Part shown: piece by piece, positions 13,335 to 23,799 of the stretch
Position numbering within the stretch: position 1 is the first letter of the stretch
How the letters are laid out: the number at the start of each line of letters is the position of its first letter
Assembly: GCA_950022655.1 (NCBI GenBank)
Contig: OX465582.1
Location: forward strand, 90,363,801-90,427,800
Source: Alentia gelatinosa
Lineage: Eukaryota; Annelida; Polychaeta; Phyllodocida; Polynoidae
DNA length: 64,000 bases
Reading direction: 5' to 3'
Notes under the pieces: model-generated
Told to the model about the DNA's origin: nothing
Seen by the model: the letters and a program-made list of their open reading frames with translations, nothing else
Database searches by the model: none
Position numbers and translations under genes: made by a program

Positions 13335-13651
13335 ATGATACGATTTAATATATGATGATAGGCCTACGCAGGTAGGCGGGTAATAACATATAAGGAAGAG
13401 GCCTACGAGGGTAGGCTGAGTTATAGGTGTGGGTGGGTGGGTAAAAATTGGAATGGTGCGTACTGTGTGAGGAGTGGAGAGTGAGTGAGGAAGATGGAGG
13501 GAAAAGGGAAGTGCGAGGATAAGACGCTAGGGGGCACCTCAGAGCCGCCCTGAGAGGAGAGAGAGGAAGACACAGGGTAGGAGGGGGCAATGACCATAGG
13601 CCATGAGAAATCAATTAGACTCATATTCAGCCACCCACACAGCCATGTATA

Positions 13652-14118
13652 ACAGTGTTTCTGAACACCCTAACACTGACATATATTTATATAGAACGCC
13701 CTGACCTTGCTGTACATGCTACAAAACAAACGAGGCCCCAGGGCGAGTTCTGTAAATAGCATCAAGTGCCATCGAGTTTTGTAGCATGTACAAGCATCGT
13801 GGGTCGTTATATATTTATCATATAACCAAATCTGATAAAATCTTATCATATATTGACATAAAAGACGTTAAAGCCCACACTCTGCTGATGTTTCATCATG
13901 TTCAGTATTACAGTACAGTTACTGCTCAAGGTTCTGTCTACAATTTATACTGGAGAGGGAGCAGCAGTACGGAATTATCAAATATACTGGGTAGATGATA
14001 ATAACATGTACACAAACAACATCATACTACCACATACATAAAGCTATTTCTGAACACCCTCACACTGCCACATATTTGAAGGTGTTTCTGAACACCCTCA
14101 CACTGCCACATATATCAA
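13652..14118. repeat. about 43-bp direct repeat interrupted by a family H element
   Basis: TTTCTGAACACCCTCACACT, followed by GCCACATAT, occurs near 14045 and 14088. A slightly diverged copy lies near 13653, immediately before the family H insertion. Confidence 0.75.
13681..14005 (+). mobile_element. family H element
   Basis: The first 138 bp form a palindrome with arms TGTACATGCTACAAAAC and GTTTTGTAGCATGTACAAGC. The outer ends read ATATAGAACG and CGTTATATA. Homology to the copy at 54472-54805 continues for about 190 bp beyond the palindrome (AAAGCCCACAC, TTTATACTG, TCAAATATACTG). The repeat is therefore longer than the palindrome alone. No coding function is visible. Confidence 0.7.
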
Positions 14119-14159
14119 CATACAAGAACACTCGGGACTTTACCCATCCCTCTGATTAA

Positions 14160-14449
14160 GCCCAATGCCCATCTACCGATTTCCGAACATTCATGTACCT
14201 TTGTCGGCGACAAACGGACGGTAATTTGGCTCACCGAAGGCATCCTAACGGAATCGGCCGTAGTCGGGAGATGTAGGACAGCTAGGCAAGGGCGAGCAAC
14301 CGATTAGTAGACTGATTTGCTTAGGACTAATATCCACCACCCCATCTCCTCAATGTCTGCGGGGCGAGAGAAGGGTTGCATAATTTGCCAGCGACAAGTT
14401 CACCGACTCCTATACGATTTGGAAACTAATCGCTCAACCCTGAATCGGC
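14160..14449 (+). mobile_element. family A MITE flanked by TTAA
   Basis: It starts GCCCAATGCCCATCTACC directly after TTAA (14156-14159). It ends GAATCGGC directly before TTAA (14450-14453), the right inverted end having lost about 15 bp internally. Typical interior words are GTCGGCGACAAACGG, AGACTGATTTGCTTAGGAC and AGTTCACCGACTCC. A TTAA duplication is characteristic of piggyBac-type elements (established), so the superfamily is inferred. Confidence 0.75.
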
Positions 14450-14454
14450 TTAAA

Positions 14455-14556
14455 GGTATAACGAGCCCCTGGGTCGTTTTCATTCACCAATCTTGTGTGG
14501 TTGGTTCCCGACTGCAGATCGGTGCGGAATAATCACCCAATAGAAACAGGCTTTAA
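14455..14556. mobile_element. GTTTCC-family right-end fragment
   Basis: GGTTCCCGACTGCAGATCGG and AATAGAAACAGGCTT match the right ends of the GTTTCC family, abutting the family A copy. Confidence 0.55.
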
Positions 14557-15105
14557 GACAAGTAGCCAGTTTTATACAATCTCAGCCGACCAACTTAGAC
14601 AAGCCTCCATTCCCAGCCTGATCAATATGTATTTTACACGCCAAACAAGAACACGATTCCCATGAGATTTGTCTTTTAATAACTGCCCACTTCCCACCTA
14701 ACATAGGCAGCCTACAGAGAGAGCTCGGATGTAATTAGTTTAGGGACAGAAACAATAGGAGTTGTTAAATGAAAGACTCCCAGTCCCACAGATCGGTCTA
14801 GTTCCGTCGACGGCCGCTTGGCGTCTCTGCGAGCGCGAACAAACCACATTCATTAAGAGGGTGTTTTTCTGGTGCCCGTGCCACCACTGTGCTGATTCCC
14901 TGTTTGCTACTGGCTTTAATGATAAAACAAGAGGCCCTCTGGCAAACACCACACATCTGTAATTATTTCTTAACATAATCAGAGCAGTCGCGCATGCGTA
15001 GAGAACCATGTGTGGTCGGAGTGGGGAGGCAAGGAGGAGGTCCCTGTATGGCTGCATGGAGTTGTCCCCCTGTATTAACTCCCATATAAGGAATAAGGTA
15101 GTTCC
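14557..15105. other. no gene seen
   Basis: It contains open frames of up to 130 codons on the minus strand without recognisable motifs. No tandem or inverted repeat was noticed. Confidence 0.45.
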
Positions 15106-15551
15106 AGTAGTCAATGACTGCATTCGGAGCAAACCACAACCTTCACCCTGACCTCCTTACATGATATTTTCTCGCGCCTTGGGACGATTCTACAGTCGAG
15201 AGTTGACCTAAAATCTATTGGCCCACAACCACCCTCATGGAGTTCCGTTAGAGGAATAAAGAAGAAACCAACAAGCTTTGGTCAAATGCGTCGTTCTTCA
15301 CGAGTTTGATGCTGTGTGATATGAACGAGGCAAAAGCCAAGTGAATATCACGCAACATTCAAACGAGCTCGAGAATGACTTCTTTGACCAAAACGAGTTG
15401 CTTTATGTTTTTATCTCACCCCGGTACATAATAAAGGAATGGACAACACACAGGATATAGACCATGGAGAACGGTCTGCAATAATTGTAGGGGCATGGAG
15501 AACGAGTTTCCATTCTTAAGCCTATGGACATTTATTACTGCTACGCCCCGT
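15106..15551 (-). mobile_element. family E foldback element
   Basis: In reverse orientation relative to the copy at 20.1-20.5 kb. It carries the CAACCTTCACCCTGACCTCC outer segment, the hairpin arms around GGTCAAATGCGTCG and TCTTTGACC, the apex module at 15316-15351 (GTGATATGAACGAGG to GTGAATATCAC) and the terminal unit with TATCTCACCCC and GGCATGGAGAACGAG. No protein is encoded. Confidence 0.72.
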
Positions 15552-15555
15552 CTAA

Positions 15556-15725
15556 ACCCTACGGAGATGGGATCGAGCTCTGACCCTAAACTTGAATGGG
15601 TTTCTTAATTTATTCCCCCCCCCCCCCTTCACATTGACTAATGGGCTGACATTTGTGAAATAATCCCTCCTTGGATATTTTTCCTAAACATCTCAAGAGC
15701 GTTGGATATGGACTAATGTTAATTC
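15556..15725 (+). mobile_element. family F fragment
   Basis: It contains GGGATCGAGCTCTGACCC, TTGAATGGGTTTCTTAATTT and ACATTGACTAATGGGCTGAC, in the order seen at 46.5-46.8 kb. A poly-C run (11 C) has replaced the TATCTCACCC junction. Confidence 0.65.
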
Positions 15726-16504
15726 CTATATACCTATGGCTGTACACTCTATGCTTACACCACGTTCTGGGGGGTGGAGTAACTATCTGATACTACCCAA
15801 GGTTGCCGTATACTACCCAAGTTGCCGTATACTACCCAAGGTTGACATTTAGACCAATCAGATTGTCTCTTACAAAATTCATATGAAAAGCGCAGTGGGG
15901 AGTAAACATAAAGTGTCAGGTTACTCGATAAGGTTGGATCTGGCTTCAGGTTTGATGGTGGGTAAGCAAATAACGCTAATTATCGTTATTAAACCACATT
16001 TGAAGGTATATAGGAATAGAGGGAAACTATGTTCCGGTGAAAGGAAGTCAAAGTTACGAGGTAAGGCTTGGAAAAATTACTGCCCAAGGCCCTGGCCGCG
16101 GGCAGTAATTTTTCCAAGCCTTACCGAGTAATTTTGACTTCCTTTCACTGGTACTTGGTTTCCCTATTCCTATATATATACCTTCAAATGTGGTTTAATA
16201 AGAGACAATCTGATTGGTCTAAATGTCAACCTTGGGTAGTATACGGCAACCTTGGGTAGTATACCAACCTTGGGTAGTATCAGATAGTTACTCCACCCCC
16301 CAGAGCGTGGTGTATGCATAGAGTGTACAGCCATAGGTATATAGGAATAGGGAAACCAAGTACCAGTGAAAGGAAGTCAAAATTACTCGGTAAGGCTCGG
16401 AAAAATTACTGCCCGCGGCCAGGGCCTTGTGCAGTAATTTTTCCAAGCCTTACCTCGTAACTTTGACTTCCTTTCACCGGAACATAGTTTCCCTCTAGTC
16501 TATG
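15723..16504. mobile_element. PQ modular foldback element, P-Q-P'-Q' array
   Basis: Boundaries are copies of GGTATATAGGAATAG or its complement at 15723, 16005, 16164, 16336 and, truncated, near 16500. Module Q (16005-16182) is a near-perfect hairpin with arms containing GGCTTGGAAAAATTACTG. Module P (15723-16005) is followed after Q by its own inverted copy P' (16182-16350), which lacks about 100 bp. A second Q (16336-16504) follows. Three short tandem units (TACTACCCAAGGTTG) lie in P and its complement in P'. There is no coding capacity. Confidence 0.8.
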
Positions 16505-16589
16505 GAGAGAAAATACTAGGGGTTAGATAAATACACTGTTATTTGTGTGGCGTTGTATATGTTTTTTATGGGTGGTCCACACGCTCATA

Positions 16590-16715
16590 TACACGGAGCC
16601 GTAAGGTTAGAGTGGTCACATAGACTTTGAGCTTGAAACAAAAAATCATCCATTTGTGGCAAATAATAGACAATGGAAAGTTTATGATGATATGAAGACA
16701 GGTATACCGTGCCTG
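16590..16715. other. family L end fragment
   Basis: GGTTAGAGTGGTCACATAGA at about 16605 matches the left end of family L near 53470. The rest of the segment is unrecognised. Confidence 0.4.
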
Positions 16716-16813
16716 TACGTGATAAATACTTGGTAAAATTGATGATTAGATAAACCTCTGCTCTCAGCATCTGTTCAACTGCTCGTCAATTTTACCACGT
16801 ATTTATCACAGAC
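16712..16813. repeat. inverted repeat
   Basis: GTGATAAATACTTGGTAAA is matched by TTTACCACGTATTTATCAC about 50 bp downstream. Arms are roughly 25-28 bp. Confidence 0.75.
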
Positions 16814-17084
16814 AGTCACAGTAACCCTGCTTCTGTATACTTAGTTCCACGGTCATTCACTTATTGTTATTTTCAACTATTGCTTAGAAGAGCGATTTGT
16901 AAGGAATGGAAGACAATAAAAACTTTTTTTTTTTTTAAATTCATCAAGACGAACATACAATTTCCCCTTTGTTATTGTATTCAAAAACATATCCAGAGCG
17001 ACTACCGTATGACTAAATGTATAAGGTAGAACCACAGTTAAGTGGCCACACTTCGTCCCGTTCCAAAGTAGCACATTTCTGTGA

Positions 17085-18585
17085 ACCTCACTCACCAGCA
17101 TTATTATACCACGTGTCTACAAAATTTCATTCACTAGCATCAATATACCACATGCCACAAAACCTCACTCAAACACGTCAATATACAACATGTCCACAAA
17201 ATCTCATTCACCAATGTTTATATACCACAAGTCTACAAACTCCACAGGAACGCATTAATATATCATGTCAACAAACAAGCTAATATATCACATGTCTACC
17301 AAACCTCACTCACATTCGTCAATATACCACATGTCTATAAACCTCACTCACACGAATTTATATAGCACATGTCTACAAAAGTCTTTCACCACTGCTAGTA
17401 TATAACATGTCTACAAAACCTCACTTACATTCCGTTATATACCACATGTCTTCAAAACCCATAGACACACATTAATATACCACATAACTACAAAACCTCA
17501 CACACATTTGTCAATATGAGGTCCACAAAACTTCACTCACAAGCATTACAATACCACATGTCTAAAACCCTCATTTACCAACATTAATATATCACAATCT
17601 ACCAAACCTCACTGGCACATTTGTTTAGAAACCCCACTCACACGCGTTAATATACCACATGTCTAACAAAACCCCAGCCACACGCATTAATACACCACAT
17701 GTCTACAAAACCCCACTCCCAAGCATTAATATACCACATGTCTACAAAATCCCACTTACATTCAGTAATGTACCACAAGTCTACAAAACCTCATTCATAT
17801 TCGTTAATATAGCATATATCTACAACCCTCACTCACATACGTTAATATATCACATGTCTACAACCCTCACTTACCAGCATTAACATACCACATGTCTACA
17901 AAACCCCACTCACACGCTTTAATATACCACATGTCTACAAAACCCGACTCACACACATTTATATATCACAGTCTACCAAACCTCACTGGCTAACTTGTCT
18001 ACAAAACCCCACTTGCACGTGTTAATATACCACATGTCTACAAACCCCACTCACACACGTTAAAATACCACATGTCTACAAAACCCCACTCACACATATT
18101 GATATACCATATGTTTACAAAACCCCACTCACATGTGCTAATATACCACATGTCTACAAAACCCGACTGACACATGTTAATGTACAACATGTCTACAAAA
18201 CCCCACCCACACGCTTTAATATACCACATGTCTACAAAACCCCACTCACATGCGTTAATATACCACATGTCTACAAAACCCCACTCACCTGGTTCAATAT
18301 ACCACATGTCTACAAAACCCCACTCACATGCTTCAATATACCACATGTCTATAAAACCCCACTCACACGCGTTAATATGCCACATGTCCACAAAACCCCA
18401 CTCACACACGTTAATATGCCACATGTCTACAAAACCCCACTCACACATATTAATATACCACATGTCTACAAAACCCCAATCACACGCGTTAATATACCAC
18501 ATGTCTACAAAATCCCACTCACACATTAAAATACCACATGTCTACAAAACCCCACTCACACGCATTAATACACCATATGTCTACA
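17085..18585. repeat. 39-bp minisatellite, about 38 copies
   Basis: The units read TTAATATACCACATGTCTAC followed by AAAACCCCACTCACACG. They are diverged at the left (17.1-17.7 kb) and nearly uniform at the right (18.0-18.5 kb). Because 39 is three times thirteen, frames stay open: a 13-residue repeat reads MSTKPHSHALIYH on the plus strand and WYINACEWGFVDM on the minus strand. Openness on both strands is a product of the array, and I do not call a gene. Confidence 0.95.
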
Positions 18586-18765
18586 GACGTAGAGCGGCGC
18601 AGGGTGGGTGGGAGCGTGCGACGAGCGCCGCCGGTTGTTGTGACTGCATGGTCCGCATCACAAGACGTAAAGTAGATCAATATTCATTTAGCCTGCGTTG
18701 TTGTTGTGCCGGGCGCCGACGGGGCCGGAAGAAAGGGGCCGGGCAAGAGTCTGTATATGTGTTAG

Positions 18766-18784
18766 TCTGGGTACGTGTGTGTGC

Positions 18785-18816
<32 letters not shown>

Positions 18817-18850
18817 GTAGATCTGGGTGTGTGAGAGTGTGTGTGTGTCA
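18766..18850. repeat. (GT)n microsatellite
   Basis: GTGTGTGCGTGTG and GTGTGTGGGTGGGTG runs. A related shorter run (GTGTGAGTGTGTGTG) recurs near 19680-19740 together with TCAGAACATCTGGGTGAACG, which also occurs at 18848. This suggests a local duplication. Confidence 0.9.
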
Positions 18851-18912
18851 GAACAGCTGGGTGAACGCATACTTACACCTTGCATGCAGTAAATATATAA
18901 AGTGTGAGTGAA

Positions 18913-19098
18913 CCAAGAACACATGCACAAAATAAACGGATCATAAAACTAAAAAGACCTAGAATGGCATTGTTTAAACGAAGTCCTATTTATACAGAAA
19001 TGAATGACTGGAATACCCTCCCTCGAGAAATACGGGACGGTAGTTCATATAGTTACAAGAAATAATTGAAAGCAATGATTTATGAGAAGTTTGAGTAG
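18913..19098 (+). pseudogene. non-LTR retrotransposon reverse transcriptase, C-terminal relic
   Basis: Reading from 18913, the frame includes the residues RPRMALFKRSPIYTE, then DWNTLPREIRDGSS starting at 19006, then YSYKK. An in-frame TAA interrupts it at 19063, where a glutamine codon would fit, and LKAMIYEKFE follows before the stop at 19096. Lys/Arg-rich sequence, then a W-N-x-L-P-x-x-I/L motif, then a short FKK-LK helix is the usual C-terminus of CR1/L2-type and related non-LTR reverse transcriptases (family knowledge). None of the catalytic domain is present. The sequence upstream is the microsatellite and 39-bp array, so the copy is heavily 5'-truncated, as is usual for these elements. 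I cannot assign the clade. Confidence 0.62.
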
Positions 19099-19203
19099 TG
19101 TCAGCTATGCCAGGTTTTGCCTAACCTGCCCACGTTGATGGCTAGGCACGTTTTCTATTCACATTGATTCATCCTCATCTAATCGTATCACTTGTACATA
19201 TTT

Positions 19204-19432
19204 ATTTATCCTACCCCTAATAAAAACGGCCCATAGGCATAACATAGGTAAATTTTATGCGGCATGCCATGACATAAAGTGCGATTTATGCCTCTAGGGG
19301 CATAACAAAATCGACCAATCAGCGACCAGATTCTGAGCTGCTCCCAAAAAAGTTCCGGTTGGACTTCGGTTGGTCGTTCAATCGATATTTATATTTTGGT
19401 AATCCAAAAGCGTAGAGACGGGTAGGATAAAT
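19204..19432. mobile_element. family J MITE
   Basis: It has perfect 13-bp inverted ends ATTTATCCTACCC (19204-19216) and GGGTAGGATAAAT (19420-19432). The subterminal part CCTAATAAAAACGGCCCATA recalls the other ends at 33.68 kb and 55.02 kb. No coding frame. Confidence 0.75.
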
Positions 19433-19560
19433 ACGAAACCAAACTCGAGTTCAGGTCTGTTCCTCACTACGCTTCGCGTAGTAATACACGACCTTCCCGT
19501 CGTGGCATAAACACTGACAAGTCTAACTCTCGTTCAGTTTCTATTAAATATTGCAAGATG
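19433..19560. repeat. segment related to 33285-33420 in inverted orientation
   Basis: ACGAAACCAAACTCGAGTTC, CGCGTAGTAATACACGACCT and ACTCTCGTT words match the reverse complement of the segment outside the family J copy at 33.4 kb, so the larger repeat extends past the 13-bp ends. Confidence 0.5.
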
Positions 19561-20109
19561 AAACAAGTTACCGATGGTATATTGTCAACGTTAATATCGT
19601 TGGTCAGAATATCTGCAATGCAGAGACCAATGTATGTACCCTTCTACAGCACAAATAAAAAACCAACAAAAAAAACCGTGGGTGTGTGAGTGTGTGTGTG
19701 TCAGAACATCTGGGTGAACGTAAGCGTGTGTGTGGGTGTTTGTATGGGAAGCGTGTATGTCAGAAGGTGATTAAATTGGCCCAGGCTAAGCCCAAGCCTC
19801 TGTATGCTACTCTATAATTTAGCCATTATTCTTTATCACCCCAATGTCTGCCCCCTCTTTATTCCGCATTATCTAATTAGCATTCAACACATCGCAGCTA
19901 ATTAAGCGAGCTACAACGTGATCAATGGGAGGCACTCAGCTGATTGTCCCCGGTGTCAAAATCCCCATAAATCCAAACTACTTTTTCTCCTACGTTCACC
20001 AGAAAGGCAACCCATATGCTCATTTAGAAATACAGAGGTGCTTCCCGCTGACAACACTCGTGAATGGGAGTTTAGACTGGTCGGTGAGTGAGCAGGGAAA
20101 GAGCAGCAT

Positions 20110-20420
20110 GTACTTTATCTCACCCCTGGTATGTTTGTCTCATAGGCTTATCAATAGAAATTCGTTCTCCATGCCCCTACGAGTATTGCAGTTTGTTTTT
20201 CATGGTCTATATTCTGTGGGTAGTCCATTCTTTTAGTATATGCAGGGGTGAGATTAATACAGAAAGCAACTCGTTTTGGTCAAAGTTGTTGTCTTTCAAC
20301 TCATTTAAATGCTATGTGATATTCACTCCGCTATCGCCTAGTTCATATTACTCTGCATCAAACTTGTGGAGAACGACGACTTTGAAAAAAACTTGTTAGT
20401 TTCTTCTTTAGTAGGAGACG
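20110..20420 (+). mobile_element. family E foldback element
   Basis: A 145-bp unit with ends TTTATCTCACCCCTGG and CAGGGGTGAGATTAATAC (20112-20255) is followed by a hairpin whose arms contain TTTGGTCAAAGTTGTTGTC and a matching right arm. The apex module lies at 20316-20351. The element interrupts the 50-bp tandem array: its flanks GAGCAGGGAAAGAGCAGCAT and GAGCAGAGAAAGAGCAGCAT are array sequence. Confidence 0.72.
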
Positions 20421-20930
20421 TCCTCTAGAGTGTGAATTTGGCCCACCAGATCAAGTATAGTCAAATATAAACTGTGGAACCGTCCCAATGTGCCATTAAT
20501 ACTATGTAAGGAGGTCAGGGTGAAGGTCGTGGTTTGCTGAGAATGCAGTCATTGGCTGCTAGGTCAAAGAACGATGACTTTGACTTTGACCAGAACTTGT
20601 TGGTTTATTTCTTTAGTGATGGTACTCTCAACCGTGGGATCTTTGTCCCAAAGGCTTAACAGTGGAAACTCATTCTCCATGCCCCTACGAGTATTTCAGT
20701 CTGTTCTCCATGGTCTATATTCTGTGCGTCGTCCATTCTTTTAGTGTATACAGGGGTGAGATAAATACAGAAAGCACCTTGTTTTGGTCAAAGTCATCAT
20801 TCTCCAACTCGTTTGAATGCTATTTGATATTCACTCAGCTGTCGCTTTGTTCATATCACACCGTATCAAACTCTTGGAGAACGACGACTTTGACCACAAC
20901 TTGTTGGTTTCTTCTTTAATCAGGAAACTG
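20421..20930 (+). mobile_element. family E, second adjacent copy
   Basis: It includes the GGTCAGGGTGAAGGTCGTGG segment also found in reverse near 23.96 kb and 15.15 kb, a terminal unit at 20640-20765, and a hairpin with apex module at 20824-20859. Together with the preceding copy it forms a head-to-tail pair. Confidence 0.68.
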
Positions 20931-20934
20931 AGCA

Positions 20935-21240
20935 GAGAAAGAGCAGCATGCGATGGCACTCTCAGAAAACGTAGATACTGAGGTTGAAGTGAGCACGAAA
21001 AGAGTAGCGTGGGATGGTACTATGAGGAAACGTAGATACTGAGAAGGGAATGAGCAGTGTAAGATGGTAATATCAGGAAACGTAGATACTGAGAAGGGAT
21101 ATAGCAGTGTGAGATGGTAATATCAGGAAACGTAGATAATTGGTAGGGAAAGAGCAGTGTGTAATGGTACTATCAGGAAACATAGATACTGAGCCCAGGG
21201 TGAGCAGGGAAAGAGCAGTGTAAGATGGTACTATCAGGTT
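20935..21240. repeat. 50-bp minisatellite, about 6 copies
   Basis: TATCAGGAAACGTAGATACT recurs at 21071, 21121 and 21171 (spacing 50 bp). The unit also contains GGGAAAGAGCAGTGTAAGAT. A single unit remains at about 20085-20110 beyond the family E pair. Confidence 0.88.
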
Positions 21241-21810
21241 TACAGAGCCACTTGTCCACAAAACCATCGTTTGTTGTATCTATTTCCCACAAGGGATCCC
21301 AGGAATGGCTGAATCCAAGGGCATATTAAAAGGCACTATTTCTTTGCTATATGGTGGAAGAAGGACTATTTTCCCGTATACAATGGCTTTGATGCCTCAG
21401 TCACACTGGCATAAAATTGGGCGTTTCTTCTACGTATTTGAATTGGTGGGGATCACGAATTACCTACGGATTTGGAACATATCTGTTTGCTTTGCTTTAA
21501 CGTTTAAGTACGCTTCTCAACGTTCATCAACACTTATTTACGCTTCTGTACGTATTGTGGCGTCTTTTGGCGCATTCCGACATTCCTTTACGTAACTCCG
21601 CATTTTGCGGCGTTTTGCGGCGTATTTATAGATTTCAAAATGCGTAGAAGAACGTAGACGTGCGTACACAGAAAAACGCCGGTTTTTTTACGCCAGTGTG
21701 AATGGGGCACAAGGCTGTATACCACAGTCTTGAATCAGTTTACAATGGTCATGGTATCTGACAGTTTTTAGACAATGGGTTAGAGTGCATTTTCAATGGG
21801 GACTTTGCAT
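21240..21810 (+). mobile_element. family D element, host of a nested insertion
   Basis: It contains CCACAAAACCATCGTTTGTT, GCACTATTTCTTTGCTATAT, ACTATTTTCCCGTATAC and TTCAATGGGGACTTTGC. It is split by the inverted-repeat element at 21401-21701, because the family D order resumes immediately after it with GCTGTATACCACAG. Confidence 0.7.
21401..21701. mobile_element. CpG-rich MITE nested in family D
   Basis: Inverted ends TCACACTGGCATAAAA and, in reverse complement, TCACACTGGCGTAAAA. The interior of about 270 bp is unusually dense in TACG and GCG words (for example GGCGTTTTGCGGCGTAT). I see no clean target duplication, so the superfamily is open, although short ends of this kind occur in hAT-like MITEs. 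The 96-codon ORF over it is a by-product. Confidence 0.7.
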
Positions 21811-22020
21811 AATGACCTAAAGTATGGCGCTCCGAGTCTCTATCAGCAGTTGGGGAGTGGGTGCGAGCAGCTGTGAGCATCTCGACTGACAGACTCCACT
21901 GAGACACTGGCACCCTGCTCCTTTTCCAGTGTCACAGTAAGTAGCACGTACATAGTGGAGGGATAGTGTTTTTGCAGTATGCTGGAAGTGTATATATGAC
22001 CACTCTAACATTTAGGCAAT
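21811..22020 (-). repeat. duplicated flank and family L end
   Basis: AGTATGGCGCTCCGAGTCTC to CTGACAGACTCC (21817-21905) recurs at 22692-22780. The part up to 22013 ends ATATGACCACTCTAAC, the reverse complement of the family L left end. Confidence 0.6.
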
Positions 22021-22029
22021 GTAAATAGG

Positions 22030-22690
22030 ACGTGCAATAAACGATGGTTTTGTGGACATTCGGCTGTAAACCATGAGAGGATTGATGTTTGTTGTATCTA
22101 TTTCTCCCTAGGAAACCGAGGAATTAAAAGGGAAAATCAATAGGAACAGTTTCCTTGCTATATGGCACAAAAGGACTATTTTCCTTTATTATCCATCGTA
22201 TACAAAGACCCCATTGATAATGTATGGGGACTCAGTAAACCACGCCCCATTGTATAAAACTTGTCAGATACCATAACTGTGGTATACGGATTCAAACCTG
22301 TGGTATACGGCCTCAAAACCATGGTATACGGGAAAAATAGTCCCTTTTGCTATAGAGCAAAGAAATAGTCCCTATTGATAAACCTTTTAATATGGCAATT
22401 ACTGGGTTTAGTTTATTCGAAAAGATGGATAATAAATGCAACAAACGATGATTTTATGGACAGGCGGCTCTGTAAACCACTCGAGGTTGACGTAGTAAAA
22501 CACTCTCTAGCGCTCGCGTATTACTAAGCGTCAACCTCTCATGGTTTACGGCCGCCTGTCCACAAAACCATCGATTATTGTCTATAGATGTACACAATGG
22601 CTTTGAGGCCGTATATTACGGATTTGAATCCAATGGGTAGTGGCTTACTGGGGAGTCCCTGTACATTTTCAATGGGGACTTTGCATAATA
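22030..22690 (+). mobile_element. family D element, long copy
   Basis: Contains GTGGTATACGGATTCAAACC, GGTATACGGGAAAAATAGTC, GGAGACT-type spacers and two GTTTGTTGTATCTATT-type ends. Its central part at 22440-22600 is a long hairpin, entered separately. Non-coding. Confidence 0.7.
22440..22600. repeat. family D hairpin, arms about 65 bp
   Basis: GGACAGGCGGCTCTGTAAAC on the left is matched by GGTTTACGGCCGCCTGTCC on the right. The arms continue through GAGGTTGACG and CGTCAACCTC to a loop around CTAGCGCTCGCG. Confidence 0.88.
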
Positions 22691-23400
22691 AACTAAAGTA
22701 TGGCACTACGAGTCTCTATGAGCAGTTGGTGAGTGGGTGCCAGCAGCTGTGAGTATCTCGTCTGACAGACTCCACATGGCTGTGAGAGGCTCCTCATCAC
22801 CTCCTATTGACAAGGCTTCTGATTGTACGGAGTTGAAGCAGACTCCTGGGTCCTGCTGGAGGCGGTGTGGAGGGGGGTAAGGTGGAGTCTGAGTCTGTGA
22901 CAGTGTACAGGGACCCTTCATACATCCGCGCCCAGTGTAGCCAGCCTGCAGGGGTGAGGTCGGCAGCAGGGCCTGCCATTTACTCTGACTACACTCAGGT
23001 TTTTATGTGAAACGATGAATATGGTGCCACAAGGAGCGACAACATTAATCAATGGATGGGTCAGTGTGAGGGAATAGAGGAGGAGGAGAAAAGGGAGCAG
23101 AGGGAACTGAAAGAGAGGGGTGAAGAAAGATGCTGGTAGCGGATGAATGTGAGGTATTATAGGAAAACAGACTGGGAGTTGTATGTTTTAATGTTGATGC
23201 ACTCACCTACCATCAATAGTTGCCCTGATGCAGGTAGACAAGAGAGGTATGTTTATGAGCATGGTAGGAAAGAAACACTATCTAATACAAATGCCAAGTC
23301 AGTTTTCCTACTATTATTTATATTCGAATATTTGTTAGTTTTACGAGAATATAATTACTGAGAATAACCATCTCATGGTTTTGTATAACAGGCAGCCCTG
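22691..23400. other. no gene seen
   Basis: Beyond the duplicated flank (to 22780) this is unique-looking sequence with short frames only. Confidence 0.45.
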
Positions 23401-23419
23401 GTATTTTTTTCGCCCATAG

Positions 23420-23690
23420 GTTTAACATTGGGAAGTCATTCTCCATGCCCCTATGAGTACTGCAGTTCGTTCTCCACGGTCTATATCCAATGTGTTGTCC
23501 ATTCTTTTAGTGTGTGCAAGGGTGAGACAAATACAAAAAGAACTCGTTTTGGTCAAAGTCATCGTTCTCCAACTTGTTGGATATTCTCTCGGTTTTGCCT
23601 CGTTGGTATCGCTACGTATCAAACTCGTGGAGAATGATAACTTTGACCACAATTGGTGGTTTCTTCTTGAGTATGTCACACTGTGCTGTA
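23420..23690 (+). mobile_element. family E element
   Basis: CATTCTCCATGCCCCTATGA, GTGTGCAAGGGTGAGACAAA, and hairpin arms GGTCAAAGTCATCGTTCTCC and GGAGAATGATAACTTTGACC. The apex is shortened (TCTCGGTTTTGCCTCGTTGG). Confidence 0.68.
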
Positions 23691-23799
23691 CATAATATAT
23701 ACGGGATTGGGAACAGCAGTGCGTAACTATTAACAATACATATAACATCAAAGGGTTGGTCATAAGAAAACACGTTAAATAGAGGAATGAAGGTCCATG

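Noticed and set aside
17085..18585. CRISPR-like array
   Set aside because: The units are contiguous without unique spacers of constant length, and the sequence is eukaryotic.
17659..18911. Frames of 74-245 codons with 13-residue repeats
   Set aside because: The 39-bp unit keeps frames open on both strands. There is no signal peptide or unique domain, and divergence appears unrelated to codon position.
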